From UMGS1002 sp964463325 (GTDB lineage: Bacteria; Bacillota; Clostridia; Oscillospirales; CAG-272): a stretch of 26,338 bases of DNA. Positions 1 to 7,298 of the stretch are shown one piece after another. Within the stretch, counting starts at the first letter, position 1; each line of letters begins with the position of its first letter. Under the pieces are notes generated by a model. The model ran no database searches, was not told the origin of the DNA, and saw nothing but the letters and a program-made list of their open reading frames with translations. Position numbers and translations under genes: made by a program. The stretch covers positions 1-26,338 of the forward strand of contig CAYXBY010000021.1 in the NCBI GenBank assembly GCA_964463325.1, written 5' to 3'.

Positions 1-125
1 AACGGTTACTTCTCTGTCACGAGACAGAAAGTACAAAGCATCGGCTTACCGATAACAATCGGTCAAGCCAGCCCCGAGGCTGCAAGCCTCACTCGCGCCG
101 AAGTATGCAATACTTCACCCCCCTT
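1..125. repeat. Composite hairpin repeat, left copy
   Basis: Four dyads follow one another: TCTGTC (13-18) with GACAGA (23-28); GGCTTACCGAT (43-53) with ATCGGT-C-AAGCC (58-69), loop AACA; GAGGCT-GCA-AGCCTC (76-90); and GAAGTAT-GCA-ATACTTC (100-116). Bases 1-66 are the reverse complement of 26256-26321 with one mismatch, and similarity continues to about 125. No open reading frame or transposase is inside. It ends just before the sulfatase promoter. Function unknown. Confidence 0.85.
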
Positions 126-130
126 CCCCA

Positions 131-159
131 TTGCATTGTAGACGAAAATGTGCTATAAT
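131..159 (+). promoter_or_regulatory. Sigma-A promoter of the sulfatase operon
   Basis: TTGCAT at 131-136, a 17-base spacer and TATAAT at 154-159, with an extended -10 (TGC at 151-153). Predicted transcription start is near 166. The ATG at 148 lies inside this promoter, so it cannot be the translation start from this transcript. The rarA promoter has the same TTGCAT/TGC-TATAAT arrangement. Confidence 0.8.
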
Positions 160-198
160 AATGACATCAATTCGCCAAACTACGGCACGGAGGAAAAA

Positions 199-1677
199 AT
201 GAAGTCAGAAAAGCGTCCGAATGTCCTGTTTATACTCACCGACGACCAGCGCGCGGGCACCATCCACGCACTTGGCAATGATCAGATCATCACCCCCAAC
301 CTTGACCGCCTCGTCCACGACGGCACGTCGTTCACGCGGGCACATATCCCGGGCGGAACAGCCTCGGCCGTCTGCATGCCCAGCCGCGCAATGATCAACA
401 CCGGCAAGACATTGTTCAATTTTCTCGACAACGGCAAAACCATTCCCGAGGACTTCGCCACCATGGGCGAGACCTTCCTTGGCGGTGGCTACAACTGCTT
501 CGCGACCGGCAAATGGCACAACGGCACCGCCGGCTTTGCCCGCAGCTTTAACTGTGGCCGCGATATTTTCTTCGGCGGCATGTGGGATCACTGGAACGTC
601 CCCGTCTGCGACTACCGCGAGGACGGCTGTTACGACCACGAAATTCAGTTCGTCCCGAACTTCTCGGCCAATATGACGCCGGTGCGCGTCAAGGCCGACC
701 GCATACACGCCGGCGTCCACTCGACCGAGCTTTTTACCGGCGACGCCGTCGATTTCATCGAGAATTACGACTCGGACAAACCGTTCTTGCTCTATCTCTC
801 CACTCTGGCGCCGCACGACCCGCGCACCATGCCCGAAAAATACCGCAACATGTACGATCCCGAGCAGCTCGAGCTGCCGCCGAATTTTAAGCCAATGCCC
901 GACTTCAGCTTCGGCTGGTCGTCCGGCCGCGACGAGACCACCGCCTCCTTCCCGCGCCGTCCCGAGGAGATCCGCCGCCATATCGCCGATTATTACGCCA
1001 TGATCACACACATCGACGACTGCCTCGGCCGCGTGCTCGATGCGCTCGATCGCCGCGGGCTGTATGAGGATACCATTATCGTCTTCTGCGGCGACAACGG
1101 CCTCGCCATTGGTCAGCATGGCCTCATGGGCAAGCAGAATGTCTACGAGCACAGCACCAATGTCCCGCTGATAATGCGCGGCCCTGGTATACCGCGCGAC
1201 GAGCGGCGCGATGGGTACGTCTACCTGCTCGACATCTTCCCGACGCTGTGCCGCCTGTGCGGGCTGGATATTCCGAGCAGCGTCGACGGCATCAGCTTTG
1301 ACGGTATGCTCTCCGATCCCGCGCACGTCACAAGGCAGGAGCTGTATTACGCCTTCCAGGCGCGCATACGCGGCGTGGCGGACGGCCGCTTTAAGCTGAT
1401 AGAATATCGCACTGCCGATCTCAAGCTGACGCAGCTGTTTGACCTGCAAAACGACCCGTGGGAGACGGTCAATCTGTTCGACCTGGCGGGCTACGGCGAG
1501 GTGACTGCCCGCCTGCGTCGTCGCATGCGCGAGCTGGCCGACGAATGGAAGGACGAGCAGCATGTATACGGGCAGCAGTTCTGGGAGCAGTACCGCCGAT
1601 ACGAGGCGGCGGAGCTGCACGGCATCGACCGTCCCAAGGGCGCGTCGCTGGTCAATCAGGTAAGAGATTGGAAATGA
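199..1677 (+). CDS. Sulfatase (Cys-type, formylglycine-dependent), cytosolic
   Basis: A 492-residue type I sulfatase that would hydrolyse a sulfate ester; the substrate cannot be told from sequence. The signature C-M-P-S-R is at residues 59-63, and Cys59 would be converted to formylglycine by an anaerobic radical-SAM maturase not found here. Metal and active-site residues are visible: Asp15-Asp16 near the N-terminus, Lys105 and His107 in GKWH, His206, then Asp299-Asn300 and His307 in the DNGxxxGxHG block. There is no signal peptide, so it should act in the cytoplasm. The start at 199 was chosen because ACGGAGGA lies just upstream at 187-194; the longer reading from 148 begins inside the promoter. 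It is followed after 10 bases by an exported SGNH hydrolase, suggesting shared use on sulfated, acylated glycans. Choline sulfatase-like or glycan sulfatase roles are both possible. Confidence 0.9.
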   Translation: MKSEKRPNVLFILTDDQRAGTIHALGNDQIITPNLDRLVHDGTSFTRAHIPGGTASAVCMPSRAMINTGKTLFNFLDNGKTIPEDFATMGETFLGGGYNCFATGKWHNGTAGFARSFNCGRDIFFGGMWDHWNVPVCDYREDGCYDHEIQFVPNFSANMTPVRVKADRIHAGVHSTELFTGDAVDFIENYDSDKPFLLYLSTLAPHDPRTMPEKYRNMYDPEQLELPPNFKPMPDFSFGWSSGRDETTASFPRRPEEIRRHIADYYAMITHIDDCLGRVLDALDRRGLYEDTIIVFCGDNGLAIGQHGLMGKQNVYEHSTNVPLIMRGPGIPRDERRDGYVYLLDIFPTLCRLCGLDIPSSVDGISFDGMLSDPAHVTRQELYYAFQARIRGVADGRFKLIEYRTADLKLTQLFDLQNDPWETVNLFDLAGYGEVTARLRRRMRELADEWKDEQHVYGQQFWEQYRRYEAAELHGIDRPKGASLVNQVRDWK

Positions 1678-1687
1678 GGATTTTATA

Positions 1688-3508
1688 ATGAAACGTATCA
1701 ATACAAGCCACAAAAGCGATAATAGATCTGTAGCTCTGCGCGCCGTGGCTGCGACTGCTGCCGCGCTGCTGCTGACGCTGTCGCTGACCTCCTGCGCCCA
1801 GGACGGCCTTTCGGCCTATGAGCTGGCCGTCAAAAACGGCCTTACCGGCATGAGCGAGCAGCAATGGCTGGACTCGCTGGGCGGCCGCGACGGCGCTGAC
1901 GGCAAGGACGGGCGCGACGGCGCTTCGGCCTTTGAGCTGGCGGTTGCCGCCGGCTTTGAGGGCACGGTCGAGCAATGGTTGGACAGCCTGCGCGGTCGCG
2001 ACGGCGCCGCCGGCAAATCGGCATATCAGAGCGCCGTCGAGAACGGCTACACCGGCAGCGAGGGCGACTGGGTCGCCGAGCTGATGGGCACGCACAGCCA
2101 GGCAGGGACGAGCGGCGTTGGCATCGCATCGGTGTCGGTCAATGCCGCGCGGCATCTCATCGTCCTGCTGACCAACGGCACCGTGGTCGACGCCGGCTAT
2201 ATCGGCGTCAGCGACGGCGAGACGGGCGGCGAAACGACCGAGTCTGTCGACAGCGACGGCTATACTATCGTCGACCAGACAGTGGCCATTACCACCGGTG
2301 CGCTCAATATCCGCACCCGCCCCAGCACCACCGAGGGCGAGATCGTCGACCAGTTGACCATGGGCACCGAGCTTGTCCGCGTCGGCATCGGGCGCGAGGG
2401 CAACAAGTGGAGCAAGGTCATGTATAACGGCGCGGTCTGCTACGCCTCGAGCGCCTATCTCGAGGTGGTGTCCGAGCGCGGGAGCATCGACCTCAGCACG
2501 CTTGAGATACCGCAGCTGCGCCTGCCGACCGTCTACCGCCTCACGGTGGGGCAGCAGACCGCCTTTGAGGCGTCACAGCTGCTTGAATATATGGACGAGG
2601 GCTGTAGTCTGTCCTTCAAATACAGCGGCAGCGGCAAAAAGCTGGTGACGGCGAATGCCATTTTTATCACGCCGACCGCCGCCGAGACGGCCGAACTGAC
2701 CGTCACGCTGCGCAAATATATCGATGGCCGCCCGGTCGAGGTGTGCTCCAAGACGACAAAGCTGATATGCGAGGCGCGCGGCAGCGTCAGCCTCAGCGCA
2801 CTGATCATCGGCGACAGCCGCGTCTCGGACGGCACGCTGGTGGATCGCCTCAAGTCGACCTGGGGCTCGTCACTGACGCTGCTCGGCACCAAAAAGACGT
2901 CCTCGGGCAACGCCCACGAGGGGCGCTCGACCTGGAGCACGTCCAATTACCTTTCCTACGCCTCGGCAATAGGACAGAGCAACGCATTTTTCGACCCGCA
3001 GGCACAAAAATTCAGCCTTGACTACTACCTTAGCGCCAATAAGCTGCCCTGCCCCGACCTGGTAATATTCTACCTCGGCGCCAACGACGGCTACAGCGCG
3101 CAGTCGGTCAAAAATTACGAGCAGCTGATCGCCTCGGTGCAGTCAGCCGGTAAGGCCGCCGGAAAGCAGGTCAAGATATTCGTCCTGCTGGAGTATCTGG
3201 CGCCACAGGACGGCTACTGCCTCAGCTATTCCTTCGATGCCGCCACCATGAGGCATGATCAGGCCGTCTATTTCGACCGTCTGACCGCCGCCATGGGCGG
3301 GCGCGAGGCGGAGGGACTTTATCTCATCCCGGCGCACACTGTCATTGACGACGGCGCGGATCGCGTGCGCACTGCGGTGTCGGTCTCCGAGTACTCAAGC
3401 GCAACCGAGCTGATGATCACCGACGTCGTCCACCTCTCGGATGTGGGCTACACCAAGCAGGCGGACGTAATATCGGCCTATATTAACTCAATTTTCGCAT
3501 TAAAGTAA
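1688..3508 (+). CDS. Lipoprotein with collagen-like linkers, SH3b domain and SGNH hydrolase domain
   Basis: A 606-residue exported lipoprotein. A signal sequence ends in the lipobox L33-T-S-C36. Residues 41-134 hold three copies of a short unit of the type SAYELAVKNG...W(L/V), the first two followed by collagen-like Gly-X-Y triplets (66-80 and 103-111). An SH3b-type domain covers about 195-261 (core LNIRTRPS), likely binding cell wall. The C-terminal 370-606 is an SGNH/GDSL hydrolase: GDS with Ser377, GAND at 464-467 (Asn466), and DVVH with Asp579 and His582 as the remaining catalytic residues. Expected activity is ester hydrolysis, for example deacetylation of a glycan. It lies 10 bases after the sulfatase stop with GAGG in between, so the two are co-transcribed. 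No clear terminator follows. Fold assignment is secure; substrate is unknown. Confidence 0.85.
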   Translation: MKRINTSHKSDNRSVALRAVAATAAALLLTLSLTSCAQDGLSAYELAVKNGLTGMSEQQWLDSLGGRDGADGKDGRDGASAFELAVAAGFEGTVEQWLDSLRGRDGAAGKSAYQSAVENGYTGSEGDWVAELMGTHSQAGTSGVGIASVSVNAARHLIVLLTNGTVVDAGYIGVSDGETGGETTESVDSDGYTIVDQTVAITTGALNIRTRPSTTEGEIVDQLTMGTELVRVGIGREGNKWSKVMYNGAVCYASSAYLEVVSERGSIDLSTLEIPQLRLPTVYRLTVGQQTAFEASQLLEYMDEGCSLSFKYSGSGKKLVTANAIFITPTAAETAELTVTLRKYIDGRPVEVCSKTTKLICEARGSVSLSALIIGDSRVSDGTLVDRLKSTWGSSLTLLGTKKTSSGNAHEGRSTWSTSNYLSYASAIGQSNAFFDPQAQKFSLDYYLSANKLPCPDLVIFYLGANDGYSAQSVKNYEQLIASVQSAGKAAGKQVKIFVLLEYLAPQDGYCLSYSFDAATMRHDQAVYFDRLTAAMGGREAEGLYLIPAHTVIDDGADRVRTAVSVSEYSSATELMITDVVHLSDVGYTKQADVISAYINSIFALK

Positions 3509-3540
3509 CATCAAATTCACAGGTTGGACACATGCAGGCA

Positions 3541-3569
3541 TTGACAAAATGATAAAATTGAGTTACAAT
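3541..3569 (+). promoter_or_regulatory. Sigma-A promoter of the LRR lipoprotein gene
   Basis: Consensus TTGACA (3541-3546), a 17-base spacer and TACAAT (3564-3569). Start of transcription is expected near 3576, about 40 bases before the ATG. This separates the LRR gene from the sulfatase operon. Confidence 0.85.
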
Positions 3570-3617
3570 ATTATATGACATATTATGATCAAAATCAGAG
3601 GAAGGTAATTGCCTGAA

Positions 3618-4715
3618 ATGAAAAAGATAATTGTTGCACTGCTGGCGCTGGCGCTCATGCTGAGCCTGGCTGCCTGCGTTACGCGTAATCCCGGAGATTC
3701 GGAAGAAACGACCACCACCAGCCTTGACGATCTGTTTCAGCAGATACAGGACGAGCTGAATAAGGATCAGAGCACCGAAATGCTGGGGCAGGTGCAGTAT
3801 AAGCTTTATGACGACCATGCCGAGGTCGTCGGCTGCGATTCGCCCATCGGCGAGATAACCATTGCCTCCGAGTTCAATGGCAAGAAGGTCACCACCATTG
3901 CAGACGAAGCGTTTAACGGTATTGTCACGATAACAGCCGTGGCCATCCCCGAGGGCGTCACGACCATTGGCAGCAAGGCGTTTTTGGGCTGCACACAGCT
4001 GGTGAGCGTGGCACTGCCGTCAACGCTGACCGAGATCGGCAGCTATGCCTTCTACGGCTGCTCACGGCTAGAGTCCATCGAGCTGCCGGGTGCGCTTGGC
4101 ACGCTGGGCACTAACGCGCTGGGCTACTGCAAGAGTCTGTCCGAGATCAAGGTGGCGTCCGGCAATGCAAGCTTCGCCGCCGAGAATGGTGTGCTGTTCA
4201 GCGCCGACAAGGCAACGCTGATCTGCTACCCCGCCGGCCGCGCCGATGCAAACTATGCTATTCCCGACAGCGTTAAGACGCTGAAAAACTTTGCATTCTC
4301 CAACGCCATGCTGCTGGAGACCGTCAGCATGAGCGGTGTCACCTCCATCGGCGACTACACCTTCCGCTCCTGCGTTAAGCTGAGCGCGGTCGAGCTGGGT
4401 CAGGGGCTGAAGCGCCTGGGCACCGGCACCTTCCAGAACTGCGCCGAGCTGACATCGATCGTCATTCCCGAGGGAGTGGAGTCGATAGGCTATATGGACG
4501 GCAACAGCGAGTGCGGCGCCACCTTCTGCGATTGCGTCAAGCTGACGACAGTAACTCTGCCGTCCAGCCTCAAGAATATTTATGCCCGCTCCTTTGAGGG
4601 CTGCACCGCGCTGAACACTGTCAATTACAGTGGCACGGCTGCGCAGTGGGCAAGTGTTGTCATTGGCGAGGATAACGCACCGTTGACCAGCGTCAGCGTG
4701 ACCGCGCAGGGCTGA
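3618..4715 (+). CDS. BspA-like leucine-rich-repeat lipoprotein
   Basis: A 365-residue surface lipoprotein. The N-terminus is a signal sequence with lipobox L-A-A-C (Cys21). After an acidic, Thr-rich linker come repeated LRR_5/BspA-type units from about residue 75 to the C-terminus, recognisable by phrases such as IPEGVTTIGSKAFLGC, LPSTLTEIGSYAFYGC and IPEGVESIGY; the last unit ends in the YSGTAAQW cap typical of the family. Such proteins usually mediate binding to host or community surfaces and have no enzymatic residues. The ATG at 3618 is preferred over the in-frame TTG at 3609, because the GAGGAAGG site (3598-3605) sits only 3 bases from the TTG but 12 from the ATG; the difference is three residues. 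It has its own promoter, and a hairpin at 4739-4774 follows. Confidence 0.88.
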   Translation: MKKIIVALLALALMLSLAACVTRNPGDSEETTTTSLDDLFQQIQDELNKDQSTEMLGQVQYKLYDDHAEVVGCDSPIGEITIASEFNGKKVTTIADEAFNGIVTITAVAIPEGVTTIGSKAFLGCTQLVSVALPSTLTEIGSYAFYGCSRLESIELPGALGTLGTNALGYCKSLSEIKVASGNASFAAENGVLFSADKATLICYPAGRADANYAIPDSVKTLKNFAFSNAMLLETVSMSGVTSIGDYTFRSCVKLSAVELGQGLKRLGTGTFQNCAELTSIVIPEGVESIGYMDGNSECGATFCDCVKLTTVTLPSSLKNIYARSFEGCTALNTVNYSGTAAQWASVVIGEDNAPLTSVSVTAQG

Positions 4716-4730
4716 GAACGGCATATAATC

Positions 4731-4774
4731 AAAAAACAGAGGCGCTTTCCCACTCTGATGTGGGAAAGCGCCTC
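4731..4774 (-). terminator. Rho-independent terminator of rarA
   Basis: A perfect 15-base-pair stem (4739-4753 with 4760-4774) and a six-base loop. Read on the minus strand it is followed by TGTTTTTTG, the U-tract of a terminator for rarA, which stops at 4825. On the plus strand only TTGCATT follows, so it may also stop the LRR gene but less well. Confidence 0.85.
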
Positions 4775-4824
4775 TTGCATTGGAATATATAGCTTTTTAC
4801 AGCGTTGTGGTGTAAGATTCCGGG

Positions 4825-6039
4825 TCAACCCTTGATCTTTTTTGCGTACTCGGCTGCGGCGGCCTCAGTCTTATTGTCGCCGGGGACGTAGTAGTGCCGA
4901 TCCCGCAGGTCGTCGGGCAGATATTGCTGCTTGACGTAGTGCCCGGGGTAGCTGTGCGGATATTTGTAGCCGCGGTAAAGCGGACTTTGAAGATGGGTCG
5001 GTATCTGCGTGCCCAGCCCGCGGGCGATGTCCTCGTGCGCGGCAGCGGCGGCAGAGTATGCCGAGTTGGATTTAGGCGCCGTTGCCAGCAGGACGGTGGC
5101 ATTCGCCAGCGGTATCTGCGCCTCGGGAAGCCCCAGCTCACGCGCCGACATGCAGCAGGCGTAGGTCACCGACGCGGCCAGCGGGTAGGCGAGGCCTATG
5201 TCCTCGCTGGCGATGACCTGTAGCCGTCGGCAGACCGAAAGCAGCTCGCCGACCTCCAGCAGCTTGACAAGGTAAAACACCGCCGCGTCCGGATCCGAGC
5301 CGCGGATAGATTTTTGCAGCGCCGACAGCAGGTCGTAGTGCGTGTCGTCGTTAAAATTGCCGACGCCCGAGATAAAGCCGTCCAGCACCTCGCGCGTGAT
5401 GGTCTCGTCGGCGGCGTAATAGGCGTTTTCCAGCAGATTGATGGAGCGACGGACGTCGCCGCCCGCCATGCGCCCGATGAGGCACAGCAGCTCGCGATCG
5501 GCCTGCTTGCAGAGTCCTGAGGACTCGTTCATGTATTTGAGCGCCCGCTCGAGCGCCGTGGCGATGTCCTCGGCGGAGACGGGCTTGAACTCAAACAGGC
5601 TGGAGCGCGAAATTATGGCGTTATAGACATAAAAATGCGGGTTTTCAGTGGTCGAGGCGATGAGCGTGACGCGGCCGTCCTCGATATATTCGAGCAGCGC
5701 CTGCTGCTGCTTGCGGTTGAAATACTGAATCTCGTCGAGATACAGCAGTATGCCGCCCGCGCCGAAGACATTGTTGGTCTGCCCGAGGATGTCCTTGACG
5801 TCGGACAGCGACGCTGTGGTGGCGTTAAGGCGATAAAAGGTCATGTCGGTCTTTTGGGCGATGATGGACGCTGCGGTGGTCTTTCCGGTGCCGGGAGGGC
5901 CGAAAAAGATCATGTTAGTCAGGCGTCCGCCCTCGATCATGCGGCGAATGACGCCGCGCTGCCCGAACAGGTGCGCCTGGCCAACGATATCGTCAAATTC
6001 CTTTGGCCGCAGCAGGTCGGCAAGCTGAGAATTTTTCAT
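4825..6039 (-). CDS. rarA: Replication-associated recombination protein A (AAA+ ATPase)
   Basis: A 404-residue RarA/MgsA-type clamp-loader-like ATPase acting at stalled replication forks. Walker A GPPGTGKT is at residues 47-54, Walker B is the LLYLDEIQ segment, and sensor 1 is in IASTTENPHF. The C-terminal half has the family's tetramerisation region, ending near residue 385 in the ...HYYVPGD... block common to RarA proteins. Length matches the family. The start ATG at 6039 is preceded by AGAGGTAG on the minus strand. It has its own promoter (6069-6097) and terminator, so it is monocistronic. In B. subtilis rarA lies near the 6S RNA gene bsrA, which is relevant to the RNA candidate found about 0.9 kb away here. 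Confidence 0.95.
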   Translation of the reverse strand: MKNSQLADLLRPKEFDDIVGQAHLFGQRGVIRRMIEGGRLTNMIFFGPPGTGKTTAASIIAQKTDMTFYRLNATTASLSDVKDILGQTNNVFGAGGILLYLDEIQYFNRKQQQALLEYIEDGRVTLIASTTENPHFYVYNAIISRSSLFEFKPVSAEDIATALERALKYMNESSGLCKQADRELLCLIGRMAGGDVRRSINLLENAYYAADETITREVLDGFISGVGNFNDDTHYDLLSALQKSIRGSDPDAAVFYLVKLLEVGELLSVCRRLQVIASEDIGLAYPLAASVTYACCMSARELGLPEAQIPLANATVLLATAPKSNSAYSAAAAAHEDIARGLGTQIPTHLQSPLYRGYKYPHSYPGHYVKQQYLPDDLRDRHYYVPGDNKTEAAAAEYAKKIKG

Positions 6040-6068
6040 ATGCTACCTCTGTAGAGCTTATTGACTAC

Positions 6069-6097
6069 ATTATAGCATATTTTGACCTCAGATGCAA
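6069..6097 (-). promoter_or_regulatory. Sigma-A promoter of rarA
   Basis: On the minus strand: TTGCAT (6097-6092), a 17-base spacer, and TATAAT (6074-6069) with an extended TGC. It sits about 30 bases upstream of the rarA start codon. Confidence 0.8.
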
Positions 6098-6177
6098 TAG
6101 CTCGCGCGGCTTTTTGAGGTTGGCGCTGTGGACGCCGCGGCAGGCAGCTTTACCTCCCGTCGCAGCGCCCTGTAGCC

Positions 6178-6423
6178 TTATCTCGCCCGCAGATGCCCAC
6201 ACTGGTGACTGACTACGTCCGACACCATTCCATGGACGTTGTCAGCCATGTGGCGCATGTCGCCAACCGGGTCGAGCCGGCAGCCGCACAGCCGCATGCC
6301 GTGCCGATGATGATGACGACGGCGCGAGCCGTGACCGGTCATGGCCAGCCCGGCCAGTCCTATCGCCGCAACACCCGCGGCGATCGCTCCGGCGGTCAAA
6401 AACGAACATGAGCACATTTTCAT
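6178..6423 (-). CDS. Small His-rich membrane protein, unknown function
   Basis: An 81-residue protein I do not recognise. Residues 8-29 are an Ala/Gly/Leu-rich hydrophobic helix long enough to span the membrane, followed immediately by a basic, His-rich stretch (RRRHHHRH) and two further His-containing segments (RHMADNVH, SHQCGH) with Cys residues, which could bind a metal. The start at 6423 is set by AGGAGG about seven bases upstream; the reading frame is open further upstream, but no ribosome binding site supports that. It lies 97 bases downstream of the HTH gene in the same direction and is probably co-transcribed. A short protein of this kind could be spurious, but the ribosome binding site is excellent. 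Confidence 0.55.
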   Translation of the reverse strand: MKMCSCSFLTAGAIAAGVAAIGLAGLAMTGHGSRRRHHHRHGMRLCGCRLDPVGDMRHMADNVHGMVSDVVSHQCGHLRAR

Positions 6424-6520
6424 ATTTAAGCCTCCTGAACTTTGGCACAGCCTGCGGTGGCGCAAGGCAGTGCCTTGTTCTATTATTCCCGCCGCGAGCG
6501 GAAACGATACGCCGCCGGGC

Positions 6521-6910
6521 TTATTCCAGCGGCTCGGGAGGCAGAAAACGGCGGTATTTAAGCGCGGCAAATTCCAGCGCGCGCCGCTTGAGCCGGAAGG
6601 CGCTGCGCCGCGATATGCCCAGCAGCTCGCCGCAGTGCTCGACGGTTTCGCAGCGTATATAATGGTAGTATAAAAAAAGCTTGCGGTCATCGGACGGCAG
6701 CGAGGTGATAAACCGCTTTAGCTCGAACATGCGTGCCTTGATATAGGCCTCGTCGTCCGCACAAAACAGCCCGTCCTCGGGGAGCTGACCGCCAAAAAAA
6801 TCATTTTCATATTTATTCAATTTAAGCATTTTAAGACCGTAGGCATATTGCTTCAAAATAACGCTCATGTGGTCTGCATCAATAGCTTGTGTTGTTGGCT
6901 GCTTGTTCAT
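6521..6910 (-). CDS. Small sigma-70 region 4-like helix-turn-helix protein
   Basis: A 129-residue predicted DNA-binding protein. Residues about 65-122 resemble sigma-factor region 4 or the related HTH of small phage-type regulators: LPSDDRKLFLYYHYIR, then a helix-turn-helix around CGELLGISRRSAFRLKRRAL. The N-terminal half is helical without a clear region 2, so it is not a complete sigma factor. The start at 6910 is supported by GGAAAGGA eight bases upstream; the internal Met at residue 15 has no ribosome binding site. It is divergent from the RNA promoter at 6939-6967, and the intergenic space is only about 30 bases, so it could regulate that promoter. Function is inferred from fold only. 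Confidence 0.7.
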   Translation of the reverse strand: MNKQPTTQAIDADHMSVILKQYAYGLKMLKLNKYENDFFGGQLPEDGLFCADDEAYIKARMFELKRFITSLPSDDRKLFLYYHYIRCETVEHCGELLGISRRSAFRLKRRALEFAALKYRRFLPPEPLE

Positions 6911-6938
6911 TCACTGCGTCCTTTCCCCACCGCCGCTC

Positions 6939-6967
6939 TTGACAAATTGGCGACGGTGATTTATAAT
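6939..6967 (+). promoter_or_regulatory. Consensus sigma-A promoter of a non-coding transcript
   Basis: Perfect TTGACA (6939-6944), a 17-base spacer and perfect TATAAT (6962-6967). Transcription should start near 6973-6975. No credible open reading frame follows for over 300 bases, so the promoter most likely drives a stable RNA. It is the closest match to consensus in the window, as expected for an abundant RNA. Confidence 0.85.
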
Positions 6968-6972
6968 AATGG

Positions 6973-7157
6973 TCGTATACGTGTTTGGTTGGCGTAAAGG
7001 TAAGCAGCCCATATATACATCGTCGGCGCAGCCTACGTAGGATAGGCCATCACGCCTGGAGATCCTCCGCGCCAAGTCGTAGGGTGTGATGTCTGTCGGG
7101 GCAACTTAAAGGCAACAAGGTTGCGGTGATTCAACGGGAGCAGAACATATGTTCTGC
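6973..7157 (+). ncRNA. Structured non-coding RNA, candidate 6S RNA
   Basis: A long-range fold can be traced by eye. GUUG (6988-6991) pairs with CAAC (7132-7135); CGUAA (6993-6997) with UUGCG (7121-7125); AAG (7002-7004) with CUU (7105-7107); and GCCC (7007-7010) with GGGC (7099-7102). A large open centre follows. The apical part is GGCGC (7025-7029) with GCGCC (7069-7073), enclosing GCCUA/UAGGC and GGAG/CUCC. A closing stem with an asymmetric loop, a central bubble and a long apical stem in about 165-185 nt match the plan of 6S RNA, the RNA polymerase-binding regulator. The UUGCGGUGAUUC segment recalls the 3' closing region of known 6S RNAs. The ends are not certain, and the palindrome at 7140-7157 may or may not belong. 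An alternative is a long leader of the ABC-F gene. Confidence 0.5.
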
Positions 7158-7199
7158 ATATATGGATTATATCACCATATTGATGATATGTCAATATGG
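7140..7199. repeat. Two adjacent perfect palindromes
   Basis: GCAGAACATATGTTCTGC (7140-7157) is a perfect 18-base palindrome, and CCATATTGA (7175-7183) is the exact reverse complement of TCAATATGG (7191-7199). Neither is followed by a T-tract, so they are not ordinary terminators. The first contains GAAC-N4-GTTC, the core of clostridial LexA boxes. They lie between the structured RNA and the ABC-F gene and could be operators or RNA 3'-end structures. Confidence 0.6.
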
Positions 7200-7209
7200 C
7201 AGTCGCTGT

Positions 7210-7238
7210 TTGATCTAAAATTGTGTTATGTCACAATA
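7210..7238 (+). promoter_or_regulatory. Weak candidate promoter of the ABC-F gene
   Basis: TTGATC at 7210-7215 and CACAAT/ACAATA at 7232-7238 with 16-17 bases between. The -10 is embedded in the dyad ATTGTG-TTATGT-CACAAT (7220-7237). The match is weak; the ABC-F gene might instead be reached by transcription from 6939-6967. Confidence 0.3.
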
Positions 7239-7298
7239 ATCCGCGCAACCACTACTGAATAATTGTTTAATTACACCAAAAAGGATCGTTATTGATAT

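Noticed and set aside
205..1713. 502-codon open frame on the minus strand
   Set aside because: It is antisense to the sulfatase, whose catalytic motifs, promoter and ribosome binding site are clear; the reverse frame shows no recognisable domain.
6939..7298. Antibiotic-type attenuator leader of the ABC-F gene
   Set aside because: No short leader peptide or terminator/antiterminator pair is visible, and the ATPase looks like a housekeeping YdiF type; kept only as an alternative for the RNA.
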